Assembly (NCBI GenBank): GCA_036274195.1
Contig: DASUGD010000162.1
Span: 1 to 53,238, forward strand
Source: JAJKIV01 sp036274195
Lineage (GTDB): Bacteria; Gemmatimonadota; Gemmatimonadetes; Gemmatimonadales; Gemmatimonadaceae
Direction of reading: 5' to 3'
Length of the DNA stretch: 53,238 nucleotides
Below, in pieces: positions 17,001-24,681 of this stretch. Below the pieces are notes generated by a model. The model did not search any database, was not told where the DNA came from, and saw nothing but the letters and a program-made list of their open reading frames with translations. How positions within the stretch are numbered: position 1 is the first letter of the stretch; each line of letters begins with the position of its first letter. Position numbers and translations under genes: made by a program.

Positions 17001-17561
17001 ATGCCACAATCCCTCGACCTCGCGAATCATCAACTGCTCGCGCTCTCGCGCTCGTCGCTTGCCACGCTTCGCGCTGCGCTGATTCGCGACGCAGGCCCTG
17101 CGGCCGCGTCATACCTCCAGGAAGCGGGATACGCCGGTGGCGAGACGCTGTTCGATTCCTTCCGCAGCTGGCTCGCCGCGCGCACCGAAGTGCAGGCCGA
17201 GGAGTTGGCCGTCGAGGAGTTCGAACAGTTTGCGACCGACTACTTCCGCGATGCCGGCTGGGGATCGCTGAAGGTCGGGATGCTCAACGATGCTGTCGCC
17301 ACGCTCGACTCGACGGACTGGGGAGAGTCGGACCCCGCCGGTGGCATGGACCATCCCGCGTGTCATTTCACGACCGGCATGTTCGCCGACTTCTTCGGCA
17401 GAATCGCCGACACTCCGCTCGCGGTGCTCGAGGTCGAGTGTCGCTCGATGGGCGCTCCCCGCTGTCGCTTCCTCGTCGGCAACGCCGCCGTGATGGAGCA
17501 CGTGTACGACGAGATGGGCCGCGGCGTCGATTACGAAGAGGCTGTCGGGTCCGTTCTCTAG
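17001..17561 (+). CDS. V4R domain protein
   Basis: The 186-residue protein carries a V4R (vinyl-4-reductase) domain, seen as a CHFTTGMFADFFGRI helix followed by VLEVECRSMGAPRCRFLVG. The conserved cysteines often bind zinc or small hydrocarbons in this family. A helical N-terminus with LATLRAALIRDAGPAAASYL precedes it. No DNA-binding or enzymatic domain is attached, so it is probably a ligand-binding adaptor. It starts 45 nt after ligA and runs tail-to-tail into the phosphoribosyltransferase gene with a 4-nt overlap. Confidence 0.8.
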   Translation: MPQSLDLANHQLLALSRSSLATLRAALIRDAGPAAASYLQEAGYAGGETLFDSFRSWLAARTEVQAEELAVEEFEQFATDYFRDAGWGSLKVGMLNDAVATLDSTDWGESDPAGGMDHPACHFTTGMFADFFGRIADTPLAVLEVECRSMGAPRCRFLVGNAAVMEHVYDEMGRGVDYEEAVGSVL

Positions 17562-18088
17562 CTCGGCTTCCCCAATACGCCGGCGTACATCGGGTTGGGC
17601 ATCAGCTCACCGTTCACGAGCACTTCGCGGTCCCACGGCAGGATGATGGTGCTGTCCGTGGCGAGCGCGTAGAAGTCCGGCTCGTAGCCGCCCGTACGGA
17701 ACGACACCGCCGTTTTCACTTCCGTAGCGCCCGTGTTGACGATCGCGGAGACCGCCAGGCGCATCGTGGCGCCGGAGTCACAGGTCTCATCGACGATGAG
17801 CACGCGGTGACCGCGAACCTCGACGGGGGCAGCACCCATCACCGCTGGCGTTTGCCGTACCGTTTCGCCACGGTAGCGGCGGCTCACCATGATCGAGTGG
17901 AACTCGCGGTCGAGAATCGCGGCGACGACGGCACCGGGTACCACGCCTGCGGTCGCCACGCCAACGACGATCTCCGGGTCATACTCGCGCGCGACCTTCA
18001 GCGCGAGCGCGCGCGAGAGCTCGCCGAAGAGCGGCCACTCGATCTCGAGCACTCCCTTCGTCGGGTCGACTTCGTAGCGGCGTGGCAT
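17558..18088 (-). CDS. Purine-type phosphoribosyltransferase
   Basis: The 176-residue product has the type I phosphoribosyltransferase fold. The PRPP-binding loop is RVLIVDETCDSGATM, preceded by VGVATAGVVPGAVVAAIL and a flexible-loop region (VSRRYRGETVRQTP). Such enzymes join a purine base to PRPP. The motif pattern resembles hypoxanthine/xanthine-guanine types; the base cannot be named with certainty. It is transcribed alone on the minus strand, with ATG 18088 facing the TPR/ParA operon. Confidence 0.82.
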   Translation of the reverse strand: MPRRYEVDPTKGVLEIEWPLFGELSRALALKVAREYDPEIVVGVATAGVVPGAVVAAILDREFHSIMVSRRYRGETVRQTPAVMGAAPVEVRGHRVLIVDETCDSGATMRLAVSAIVNTGATEVKTAVSFRTGGYEPDFYALATDSTIILPWDREVLVNGELMPNPMYAGVLGKPS

Positions 18089-18286
18089 GGTGCAATCCGT
18101 GAGCGTGGGACCGGAAAACTAAGGGTGGCCTTACTCACCGGCCAACAGCGCCGAGCGGATGGGTTTCCATTGGCGTTTGCTCGCAGTCCCGCAACATCTT
18201 AGCTTTTGCGCTCCGGATTCGGCCGGCGCCCTTCGGCAGGGCGTGCCTCGCGCCGGGTCGCTCTTCAACAAGCCGATCCCGACCGA

Positions 18287-18748
18287 ATGTCCTGGTGGAG
18301 CCGCGTGTTTGGCGGCAAATCCCCGCGTGAAATCAAGCCTCAGCGCCTCGACTATTTGAACGAAGCGCTCATGCTCGAACGACAGGGCGATTACGACGCT
18401 GCCCTGACGTCGTATCGGCTTGCGCTGCGCGACAAGCCCGACGATCACCGCGTCCTCCAGAACATGGCGATCGCGTTCTCGAAAACCGGCAGACACGACG
18501 AAGCGGTCCGGTGCTATCGAAAGGCCCTCGATCTCGAGCCCAAGCTGTCTGGCGCGCATTATGGGCTCGCGTTTCTTCTGCTGAAGAAGGGCGACGCCGA
18601 CGGCGCGATCCAGCACCTCGAGGCGTTTCTGCGCCAGCCTCCGTCGGGGGCTGAATCGGAGCGCTGGGTCCGGCACGCGCAACAGACGCTGGCCGACTTG
18701 CGCAACGGCACGGACCCTCGTGCCGCCCGCGAACTGACCGAGCCTTAG
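18287..18748 (+). CDS. Cytoplasmic TPR-repeat protein
   Basis: The 153-residue protein has no signal peptide and three TPR units: YLNEALMLERQGDYDAALTS near residue 25, VLQNMAIAFSKTGRHDEAV near 60 and AHYGLAFLLLKKGDADGAI near 93. It probably acts as an interaction scaffold. ATG 18287 gives a start MSWWSRVFGGK, which could associate with membrane. The ParA gene follows after 2 nt, which strongly implies one transcript and perhaps a physical partnership. Confidence 0.75.
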   Translation: MSWWSRVFGGKSPREIKPQRLDYLNEALMLERQGDYDAALTSYRLALRDKPDDHRVLQNMAIAFSKTGRHDEAVRCYRKALDLEPKLSGAHYGLAFLLLKKGDADGAIQHLEAFLRQPPSGAESERWVRHAQQTLADLRNGTDPRAARELTEP

Positions 18749-18750
18749 CC

Positions 18751-19518
18751 GTGGGGCAAGTGCTCGCTGTCGTCAGTCAAAAGGGTGGGGTTGGAAAGAC
18801 GACGACGTCCGTCAACCTGGCTGCAGCATTCGCACGACGAGGCCTGAAGACGCTCGTCGTGGACGTGGACCCGCAGGGTGCCGTGCGCTATGGCGTGGGT
18901 CTCAAGCGTGGGCACCCCCCGCACGGGTTTTCCGACTACCTGAACGGCGCGCGCGGGCTTCGTGAAGTCATTCTGCCAACGGCGCTGCCGTGGCTTCGCG
19001 TCATGCTCGCGGGGACCGTGACCGACGCCGCCGACCACGGGACGTACCACGCGCTCGTCGCCGAGACCGACGTGTTGAAGGAGCTCCTGACGGCGGCGCG
19101 CGAGCGTTGCGATGTCGTGATCGTCGATACTCCGCCCGGGCTCGGGCCCATCGTACACAAGGTGCTCGAGGCCAGTCAGCACGTGATCGTGCCGCTGCAG
19201 TGCGAGCCTCTGGCGCTGCAGACAACGCCGCAGATCCTGCGGGGTATCCAGGATATCGTCGCGATGAACGATGAGTTGACGCTCGACGGCATCTTGCTGA
19301 CCATGTACGAGAGAGAGAACCCCGCGTGCGAGCGAGTGGCGCAGTACGTCAGATCGCATCTTCCAGCGAACATGGTGTTCGACGTGGTCATTCCGCGTAC
19401 GATCGCCTCGACCGAGGCATTCGCGGCGGGGCAGCCGGTCGTGCTTCGCGAGCCGGCAGACGCGGCGTCGCAGGCGTACGTGAACCTGGCGACGGTGCTC
19501 GCGGAGCGGTTCGAGTGA
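18751..19518 (+). CDS. ParA-family ATPase
   Basis: The 255-residue deviant-Walker ATPase has KGGVGKTTTSVNLAAAFA (signature lysine plus P-loop), VDVDPQGAVRYGVG, VVIVDTPPGLGP as Walker B, and a C-terminal ERFE. ParA/MinD proteins position DNA or protein cargo by cycling on nucleoid or membrane. No ParB gene or parS-like palindrome is near, so this is likelier a cargo-positioning ParA than a chromosome partitioner. GTG 18751 is the start; the stop overlaps the lipoprotein start (GTGA). Its neighbours suggest cargo linked to the TPR protein or the cell envelope. Confidence 0.92.
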   Translation: MGQVLAVVSQKGGVGKTTTSVNLAAAFARRGLKTLVVDVDPQGAVRYGVGLKRGHPPHGFSDYLNGARGLREVILPTALPWLRVMLAGTVTDAADHGTYHALVAETDVLKELLTAARERCDVVIVDTPPGLGPIVHKVLEASQHVIVPLQCEPLALQTTPQILRGIQDIVAMNDELTLDGILLTMYERENPACERVAQYVRSHLPANMVFDVVIPRTIASTEAFAAGQPVVLREPADAASQAYVNLATVLAERFE

Positions 19519-20303
19519 AGCGCCTCCTGTGTGCCGCGTTGCTGGTGGCGGGTGCGGCGTGCACCGAAGTCACCACTGACCCTAACGCGATCGTCGCGGT
19601 GCGGTTCGATGGCTCGGCGTATCCGTCGATCGTTGCCGACGACTCGCTCCGCGACTCGCTCGGCGCGCTGCAGCCGCTGCGGGCGACGGGGCTCAACTAC
19701 AAGGGCGATCCGATCGAGGGTGCGGGGTTCGTGTTCTCGAGCCCTGACACCGTGCTCCGCGTGTTCGAGACCGGTGACGTGTTCGCAACGCGCAGAAAGC
19801 CGGACGGCACGCCCGCGCGTGTGTTTGCGACCGCCGGGAAACTTCAGAGCGTGCCGGACTCGCTGTTCGTGGTGCAACGCGCGGATTCCTTCAAGGCGAC
19901 GAAACCAGCCGACACGATCTTCGTCAACCCCGCCATTGGCGGCTCCAGCTCTGATGCGAGCAGGATGATATTCAGCGTGTTCGGCGATACAGCCACCGGA
20001 CGGCCAAAAGCGCCGGTTTCCTCCTGGCTCGTCTCCTTTCAGCTTCGGTACCACGGGACGACCATTCAACCTACCGACACGTCGTACGCCTTCACGTTCG
20101 AGCTGATCAACAACAGGCGCGTCGGAACGTACATTGACACGACGGAGAGTACCGGCGCCGCAAGTCGCCGGGTATTCGTCCGCACACTTTCGGTGCCAGA
20201 GGACACCGTCGTCCTCGTTGCGACGATACGTCAGCGTACGGCGAACTCGGCACCTATCAAGGATTCGACCTTCATCGTCATCCTACCGTCGACGACACCG
20301 TAA
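19515..20303 (+). CDS. Putative lipoprotein of unknown function
   Basis: The 262-residue product begins with a lipoprotein signal whose lipobox ends VAGAAC (Cys near residue 16). The rest is beta-rich, with repeated Asp-Ser/Asp-Thr turns. A stretch with SPDTVLRVFETGDVFATRR looks like an Ig-like/big-type bacterial domain, but I would not name a family. Start GTG 19515 overlaps the ParA stop by 4 nt. The acyl-CoA ligase gene follows after 16 nt, so the four genes 18287-22197 look like one operon. Confidence 0.75.
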   Translation: MKRLLCAALLVAGAACTEVTTDPNAIVAVRFDGSAYPSIVADDSLRDSLGALQPLRATGLNYKGDPIEGAGFVFSSPDTVLRVFETGDVFATRRKPDGTPARVFATAGKLQSVPDSLFVVQRADSFKATKPADTIFVNPAIGGSSSDASRMIFSVFGDTATGRPKAPVSSWLVSFQLRYHGTTIQPTDTSYAFTFELINNRRVGTYIDTTESTGAASRRVFVRTLSVPEDTVVLVATIRQRTANSAPIKDSTFIVILPSTTP

Positions 20304-20319
20304 CTCCGCTTCGCCCGAA

Positions 20320-22197
20320 ATGACCCAGACAGGAGCAAGCGCAGCCTCGACGTCTCTGCCGTCTCGCTCGGCGTCGAAGACAGCGACGTACGCTCGCGGT
20401 GGACCGCGTCCGCAGCCCGGGACGTTGAACCAACTCCTGTTCGAGGCCGTCGAGAAGTACAACAAGCCTGACGCGTTGCAGGTCAGGATCGGCGACCAGT
20501 ACACGCCGATCTCGCATGCCGTGCTGCTCGAACGGATCCGAAACGTGAGCTATGGGCTCCGTGAGATCGGGATCCGGCGCGGCGACCGCGTCGCGATCCT
20601 CTCCGAGAATCGGCCGGAATGGGCGATCGCCGATTTTGCCTGCCTGACGAGTGGCATCACCGACGTGCCGCTCTACCCGAGCCTTCCTGCGGAACAGCTC
20701 AGCTATCCGCTTCGTGACTCGGGCGCCGTGGCGATCTTCGTGTCGACCGAGGCGCAGGCGGAGAAGATCGCCGCCATCCGCGGCGAGGTTCCCACCCTGA
20801 AGACCGTCATCGCGTTCGACGACTCCGCCGCGAAGCACGCGGACATGACGCTCGAAGCGCTGGAGCGCCGTGGCGCAACCGGTGATTCTCCGGCGCGGGC
20901 TGCGGAGTTCCGCGCCGAGGCGCTGCGGGTGAAGCCTAACGATTTGGCGACGATCATCTACACATCCGGCACGACCGGTGAGCCGAAGGGCGTGATGTTG
21001 TCGCACGACAACATCTACTCGAACGTCGCGGCAACCCGGAACGCAGTCGTCATGCGTGGCGACGACGTGTCGCTCAGCTTCCTGCCGCTGTCGCACATCC
21101 TGCAGCGGATGGGCGACTACTGGTTTCTCGCGACGGGAACCAGCATCGCGTACGTGGACTCGTTCGACCTCGTGCCGCTGGCGATGATGCAGGTTCGCCC
21201 GACAATTGCCATCTCGGTCCCTCGTCTGTACGAGAAGATGTACGCGCGCGTGCTCGAGAACGCGCTCGCCGGCGGGGCCCTGAAGAAGCGCATCTTCTTC
21301 TGGGCGCGCGGCGTCGCCGATCGGTGGGCGGACGAGAAGCTCGCCGGGCGTGAGCCGCGAGGACTGTTGGCGCTCCAGTACGGCATCGCGCAGAAGCTCG
21401 TGTTCTCGAAGCTCAAGGCGCGGACAGGCGGGCGCTTGCGGTACTTCGTCTCCGGCGGCGCCCCGCTCGCCCCCGAGATCAACAAGTTCTTCTACGCCGC
21501 GGGTCTGGTCATTCTCGAGGGCTACGGGCTCACGGAAACGTCCCCCGTCATCGGCGTGAACACCCCGGACAATTTCCGCATCGGCACCATCGGCAAGCCG
21601 ATCGATGGCGTGGAGGTGAAGATCGCGGAGGACGGCGAAATCCTGACGCGCGGCCCGCACGTCATGCAGGGCTACTACAACAAGCCGGACGCGACCCGAG
21701 ACACGATCGACGACGAGGGGTGGCTCAAGACCGGCGATATCGGGCTCATCGAGGACGGCTTCATCCGCATCACCGACCGCAAGAAGGACATCATCGTCAC
21801 GGCCGGCGGGAAGAATATTGCGCCGCAGCCGATCGAGAACGCGGTCAAGACGAACAAGTACGTGAGCCAGGCGGTGATGATCGGCGACAAGCGAAAGTTC
21901 CCCGTGCTCCTCGTCGTGCCGAACTGGGACAACCTCGAGAAGTGGGCGAAGGTCAAGAACATTCTGTGGACGGATCGAGCGCAGTTGCTCGCGATGCCCA
22001 CCGTGCACGCGAAGATGGAGAAGGAAGTGCAATCGAGGTTCGAAGGGCTCGCGCAGTTCGAGACACCGAAGAAGATCGCGCTCCTCGAGCACGACTTCTC
22101 GGTGGACTCCGGCGAGCTCACGCCGACGCTCAAGGTCAAGCGTCGCGTGATCGATCGGAACTACAAGACCGTCATCGACGGTCTCTACGCCGACTGA
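20320..22197 (+). CDS. Long-chain acyl-CoA synthetase (AMP-forming)
   Basis: The 625-residue adenylate-forming enzyme activates a fatty acid with ATP and CoA. Motifs in order: IIYTSGTTGEPKGVMLSH (P-loop A3), EGYGLTETSPV (A5), EILTRGPHVMQGYY, GWLKTGDIG (A7), RITDRKKDIIVTAGGKNIAP (A8) and a C-terminal lysine region (TPTLKVKRRVI). The long insert between A3 and A5 and the total length match FAA1/FadD15-type long-chain ligases. ATG 20320 is the start; the leader is short. It may provide acyl-CoA for lipid turnover, and an operon link with the ParA gene is unexplained. Confidence 0.92.
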   Translation: MTQTGASAASTSLPSRSASKTATYARGGPRPQPGTLNQLLFEAVEKYNKPDALQVRIGDQYTPISHAVLLERIRNVSYGLREIGIRRGDRVAILSENRPEWAIADFACLTSGITDVPLYPSLPAEQLSYPLRDSGAVAIFVSTEAQAEKIAAIRGEVPTLKTVIAFDDSAAKHADMTLEALERRGATGDSPARAAEFRAEALRVKPNDLATIIYTSGTTGEPKGVMLSHDNIYSNVAATRNAVVMRGDDVSLSFLPLSHILQRMGDYWFLATGTSIAYVDSFDLVPLAMMQVRPTIAISVPRLYEKMYARVLENALAGGALKKRIFFWARGVADRWADEKLAGREPRGLLALQYGIAQKLVFSKLKARTGGRLRYFVSGGAPLAPEINKFFYAAGLVILEGYGLTETSPVIGVNTPDNFRIGTIGKPIDGVEVKIAEDGEILTRGPHVMQGYYNKPDATRDTIDDEGWLKTGDIGLIEDGFIRITDRKKDIIVTAGGKNIAPQPIENAVKTNKYVSQAVMIGDKRKFPVLLVVPNWDNLEKWAKVKNILWTDRAQLLAMPTVHAKMEKEVQSRFEGLAQFETPKKIALLEHDFSVDSGELTPTLKVKRRVIDRNYKTVIDGLYAD

Positions 22198-22227
22198 CGC
22201 CGTCCGCCGTCTCGCGCGCGTCGCAGC

Positions 22228-22878
22228 ATGTTCATCGAGCTGGTGGACTCCCTGCGGTGTCTCGAGCCCCACGAGGAGACGTGGCTCGTCGCGGCCGCCA
22301 GCCGCATGGACGGACGCCACCTCATCGAGGGCGTGTTGGGATGTCCAGTCTGTCGCCGTGAGTATGCCATCCGTGACGGCACGGCGTGGTTTTCGGCCCG
22401 ACAGCCCGACGCCGCGGTTCAGGACCTAACGACGCTCGCCGTAGACGCCGACCCGGCGCACGTGACTCGCACCGCGGCGCTGCTGGACTTGAGCCAGCCC
22501 GGCGGGATCGTCGTGCTGGGTGGATCGTGGGCGGCGCACGCCGACGCGGTGGCGGAGCTTGGCGCGGCGCATGTCGTGGTGCTCAACGCGCGGGCGAGCG
22601 GGTCCAGCGTTCAGGAAGTCTCGTCCATCGTCGTGGACAGCCGCCTGCCGTTCGGGCTCGCCGCGCTGCGCGGTGTAGCGATCGACGCCAGCGCGGCGTC
22701 GCCCGCCCTGCTGTCGTCCGCCGCGGTGTCACTGCGAGCTCGCGGGCGCCTGGTCGCGCCGTCGGACGCTCCGGTGCCCGGTGACGTGGAGGTGCTCGCC
22801 CGCGATGACCACGTGTGGGTCGCCGAGCGGCGTGCCGTCGCGTCGCCGCCCATCGCGCTGCGGTCGGTGCGACGTTAG
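22228..22878 (+). CDS. Trm112-like zinc-ribbon protein of unknown function
   Basis: The 216-residue protein starts with a Trm112/Zn-ribbon-like segment: LRCLEP near residue 11, then LGCPVCRREYAIRDGTAWF. Only three cysteines are placed as expected for the ribbon, so metal binding is uncertain. The remainder looks like a worn Rossmann/methyltransferase fold: GGIVVLGGSWAAHADAV is a glycine-rich turn, but no AdoMet-binding acidic motif or catalytic residues can be named. The stop codon TAG is part of a CGTTAGGC octamer. It follows the acyl-CoA ligase by 30 nt. Confidence 0.6.
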   Translation: MFIELVDSLRCLEPHEETWLVAAASRMDGRHLIEGVLGCPVCRREYAIRDGTAWFSARQPDAAVQDLTTLAVDADPAHVTRTAALLDLSQPGGIVVLGGSWAAHADAVAELGAAHVVVLNARASGSSVQEVSSIVVDSRLPFGLAALRGVAIDASAASPALLSSAAVSLRARGRLVAPSDAPVPGDVEVLARDDHVWVAERRAVASPPIALRSVRR

Positions 22879-22881
22879 GCG

Positions 22882-23619
22882 CTAACTGTGGGACAGCCGC
22901 AGCTCGTCGACGTTCACGTCTGGGGGCTGAGAGAGCGCGTAGAGGACCGCTTCGGCGACAGCCTCCGGCCGCAGCATCTGTTCACGCGGCGTGAAGCCCT
23001 CCCGATGGTCGGGATCGATCGCGTCCCAGAGCGGCGTGTCGACCGGACCGGGCGACACGAGCGTGGCTCGCAGGCCCGACCCGCGTGTCTCGAGCCTGAG
23101 CACTTCGTGCAGCGCGCGCGCGCCATACTTGCTCGGCGCGTAGCTCGCGTTGCCGGGGAAGATGGCGCGGTCGGCAACCGAGCCGATCGTCACGACGTGG
23201 CCGGCGCGCCGCGCTTTCATCGACGGCAGGAACGCGTGGATGAGTCGAAACGGGGCGACGAGGTTGATGTCGAGTGCCGCGGCGAAGGCTCGCGGCTCGA
23301 GCGCGTCGACCGGTGTCAGCGCAAACGCTCCTGCGTTGTTGACGAGCACATCGGGCGCGCCGCCGAATGCACCGGTGATCGTGGCAACAGCATCGGCGAC
23401 GGCCGCCTCGTTCGAGAGGTCGCACGTGACCGCCAGCGCGCGCGGCCCGAGCGACTCCGCCTCGGCTCGAAGGGCGGCGGCGGTGCGCGCGATCATGGCG
23501 ACGTGGGCGCCACTGGCATGCAACCGGCGGGCGATCGCCAGGCCGATGCCGCGCGATGCCCCGGTAATCACCGCCGTGGTCCCCGTTAGGCGTCCAGTCC
23601 CCGCCCGCGGGTCAGGCAC
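22882..23619 (-). CDS. Short-chain dehydrogenase/reductase (possible sepiapterin-reductase role)
   Basis: The 245-residue classical SDR has the cofactor turn TGASRGIG (residues 19-26), VLVNNAGAF, and the catalytic Ser/Tyr/Lys set in TIGSVAD and YAPSK. An arginine after the glycine motif (IARTAAAL) favours NADPH. It overlaps the upstream PTPS-type gene by 8 nt (GTG 23619 inside the last codons), so the two are translated together. In eukaryotes PTPS is followed in the pathway by sepiapterin reductase, also an SDR, so a pterin-reducing role is a reasonable inference from context only. A general ketoacyl or sugar reductase role is possible. Confidence 0.85.
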   Translation of the reverse strand: MPDPRAGTGRLTGTTAVITGASRGIGLAIARRLHASGAHVAMIARTAAALRAEAESLGPRALAVTCDLSNEAAVADAVATITGAFGGAPDVLVNNAGAFALTPVDALEPRAFAAALDINLVAPFRLIHAFLPSMKARRAGHVVTIGSVADRAIFPGNASYAPSKYGARALHEVLRLETRGSGLRATLVSPGPVDTPLWDAIDPDHREGFTPREQMLRPEAVAEAVLYALSQPPDVNVDELRLSHS

Positions 23620-24025
23620 CTTCGTATTCGACGTAGTTGTTCTCGGTCTCCCACAGGCGCAGGCGCCGGAGCCGGCCGGGCGCGACGTGGCGCTCGAGCA
23701 CGCGCCAGCACGCGACGACGATGTTCTCGGCGGTGGGATTCACGTCGCGCATGAACTCGACGTCGACGTTCAGGTTGCGATGATCCACGCGATCGATCAC
23801 TTCGCGCTGGACGATGTCCTTGAGCCGACTGAGGTCGATCACGTACCCCGTGCGCTCATCGATGGGTCCTTCGACCGCCACCTCCAGGATGTAGTTGTGA
23901 CCGTGCCAGTTCGGATTGTTGCACTTGCCGAAGAGCGCTGCGTTCTCCTCATCAGACAGTGCGGGATTGTGCAGGCGGTGCGCCGCGTTGAAGCGGAGCC
24001 GTCGCGTGACGGTGACGATCGGCAT
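23612..24025 (-). CDS. 6-pyruvoyl-tetrahydropterin synthase family protein
   Basis: The 137-residue protein belongs to the PTPS/QueD family. Zinc ligands are the His in FNAAHRLHNP and the pair in WHGHNY; the catalytic cysteine is in GKCNNPNWHGHNY, and the partner residues are in RVDHRNLN and ETENNYVEY. The CNNPNxHGHNY spacing is that of eukaryote-like PTPS (dihydroneopterin triphosphate to 6-pyruvoyl-tetrahydropterin), unlike the CxxxHGH of QueD. No queC, queE or queF is near. folE, the preceding pathway step, is at 42.1 kb. It is co-translated with the SDR. Queuosine-type activity cannot be excluded. Confidence 0.85.
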   Translation of the reverse strand: MPIVTVTRRLRFNAAHRLHNPALSDEENAALFGKCNNPNWHGHNYILEVAVEGPIDERTGYVIDLSRLKDIVQREVIDRVDHRNLNVDVEFMRDVNPTAENIVVACWRVLERHVAPGRLRRLRLWETENNYVEYEGA

Positions 24026-24122
24026 CGTGGTGGTCGAAGGCGAAGACGCGCCGTGCGCTCCGTAGCGCGCGGTCGCTTGAGTCAGCGTGTCCTGGTCCGT
24101 AAGTTGACGGCCTGAACGCGAG

Positions 24123-24150
24123 AAAGCCCCGCGGTAGACCGCGGGGCTTT
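24123..24150. terminator. Strong hairpin terminator
   Basis: AAAGCCCCGCGG (24123-24134), loop TAGA, and CCGCGGGGCTTT (24139-24150) form a perfect 12-bp stem. It has A and T tails on both strands and lies exactly 3' of the candidate minus-strand RNA, so it most likely ends that transcript. Confidence 0.8.
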
Positions 24151-24343
24151 CAAAGGTGGAACGAAGAGGGTTTTTTGAAGCCCAGTCGAATACATAAGGT
24201 CCTCACCGTGCCTCCCGCCTTCCCCGCACTGGGGCATGGCGTCAACACCGCTATCGAACCCGCTCGGTGGACTTGTTGGCTCAAAAACGTAGTCTCTTCG
24301 CCCCGAAGCAAATTACTTGACGCGATTCCTTGGGCGTTTTGGC
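24151..24343 (-). ncRNA. Structured small RNA, candidate 6S RNA
   Basis: This gene-free stretch is framed on the minus strand by a good promoter (TTGACC-N17-TAGGTT) and by a 12-bp terminator, so a stand-alone transcript of roughly 190-220 nt is expected. Its fold has long paired ends (CGAAGAG at 24300-24294 with CTCTTCG at 24168-24162; GUUUUUGAGCC with GGGCUUCAAAAAAC), an internal open region, then GUCC/GGAC and ACCG/CGGU pairs. A terminal hairpin CCAUGCCCC-AGUGC-GGGGAAGGC closes it. UGAGCC in the 5' half and the CAUGC...GGGAAGGC tip resemble the E. coli 6S RNA. tmRNA and SRP signatures are absent. Identity as 6S is an inference; the promoter-RNA-terminator layout is what the sequence shows. 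Confidence 0.5.
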
Positions 24344-24349
24344 TCACGC

Positions 24350-24378
24350 AACCTACTGACTGATCTGAACGCGGTCAA
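24350..24378 (-). promoter_or_regulatory. Promoter of the structured RNA
   Basis: On the minus strand TTGACC (24378-24373) and TAGGTT (24355-24350) are 17 nt apart, with a start expected near 24343. A weaker internal -10 (TAATTT, 24315-24310) could give a shorter form starting near 24301. Confidence 0.55.
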
Positions 24379-24381
24379 CTC

Positions 24382-24558
24382 ATGGACATTGGTATTCTCG
24401 CCGGCGTCGGAATGCTCGTCGTCTGGGCGATCGGGACGTTCGCATTCGAGGCGCCTGGCTGGATTCATCTGCTGCTGAGCGTCGGCGTCTTTCTCATCAT
24501 CTACCGGATCGTGGTGCGCGGAACGCCCGGCGTGGATACGACGACCAAGAAGCGATGA
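24382..24558 (+). CDS. Small membrane protein, DUF5670/lmo0937-like
   Basis: This 58-residue product begins MDIGILAGVGMLVVWAIG and has two membrane segments (about 3-20 and 27-46), with PGWIHLLLSVGVFLIIYRIV in the second. The pattern (first helix, short loop with aromatic-Gly, I-H-L-L, second helix, short basic tail) matches tiny lmo0937-type membrane proteins of unknown function. The tail is GTPGVDTTTKKR. No clear ribosome-binding site precedes ATG 24382. Codon use is typical of the region, which supports coding. Confidence 0.6.
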   Translation: MDIGILAGVGMLVVWAIGTFAFEAPGWIHLLLSVGVFLIIYRIVVRGTPGVDTTTKKR

Positions 24559-24681
24559 ACGCCACAGCCGGCGACGCGCGGGCGCCATTCAACCGGACGA
24601 TGTGGTATGGGTCACCAGCGAGACAGCGGACTTTCTCGCGCGCACCGGCGCATGGTGGTCAGCGTTAGGCAGCCGGCCGCG

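Noticed and set aside
20278..22320. A 680-codon open frame on the minus strand opposite the acyl-CoA ligase
   Set aside because: It is the mirror of a strongly conserved gene. The reverse-strand product shows biased Arg/Asp/His composition and no recognisable domain, as expected when GC-rich codons are read in antisense.
24123..24343. tmRNA or signal-recognition-particle RNA at 24.2 kb
   Set aside because: No tRNA-like ends or tag frame for tmRNA, and no GGAAGGAAGCAG-type core for SRP RNA. A GGTTCGA string is present but its flanks do not form a T-arm.
24559..24681. HigB toxin remnant beside the HigA-type gene
   Set aside because: No frame in this stretch or upstream of the gene resembles a RelE/HigB toxin.
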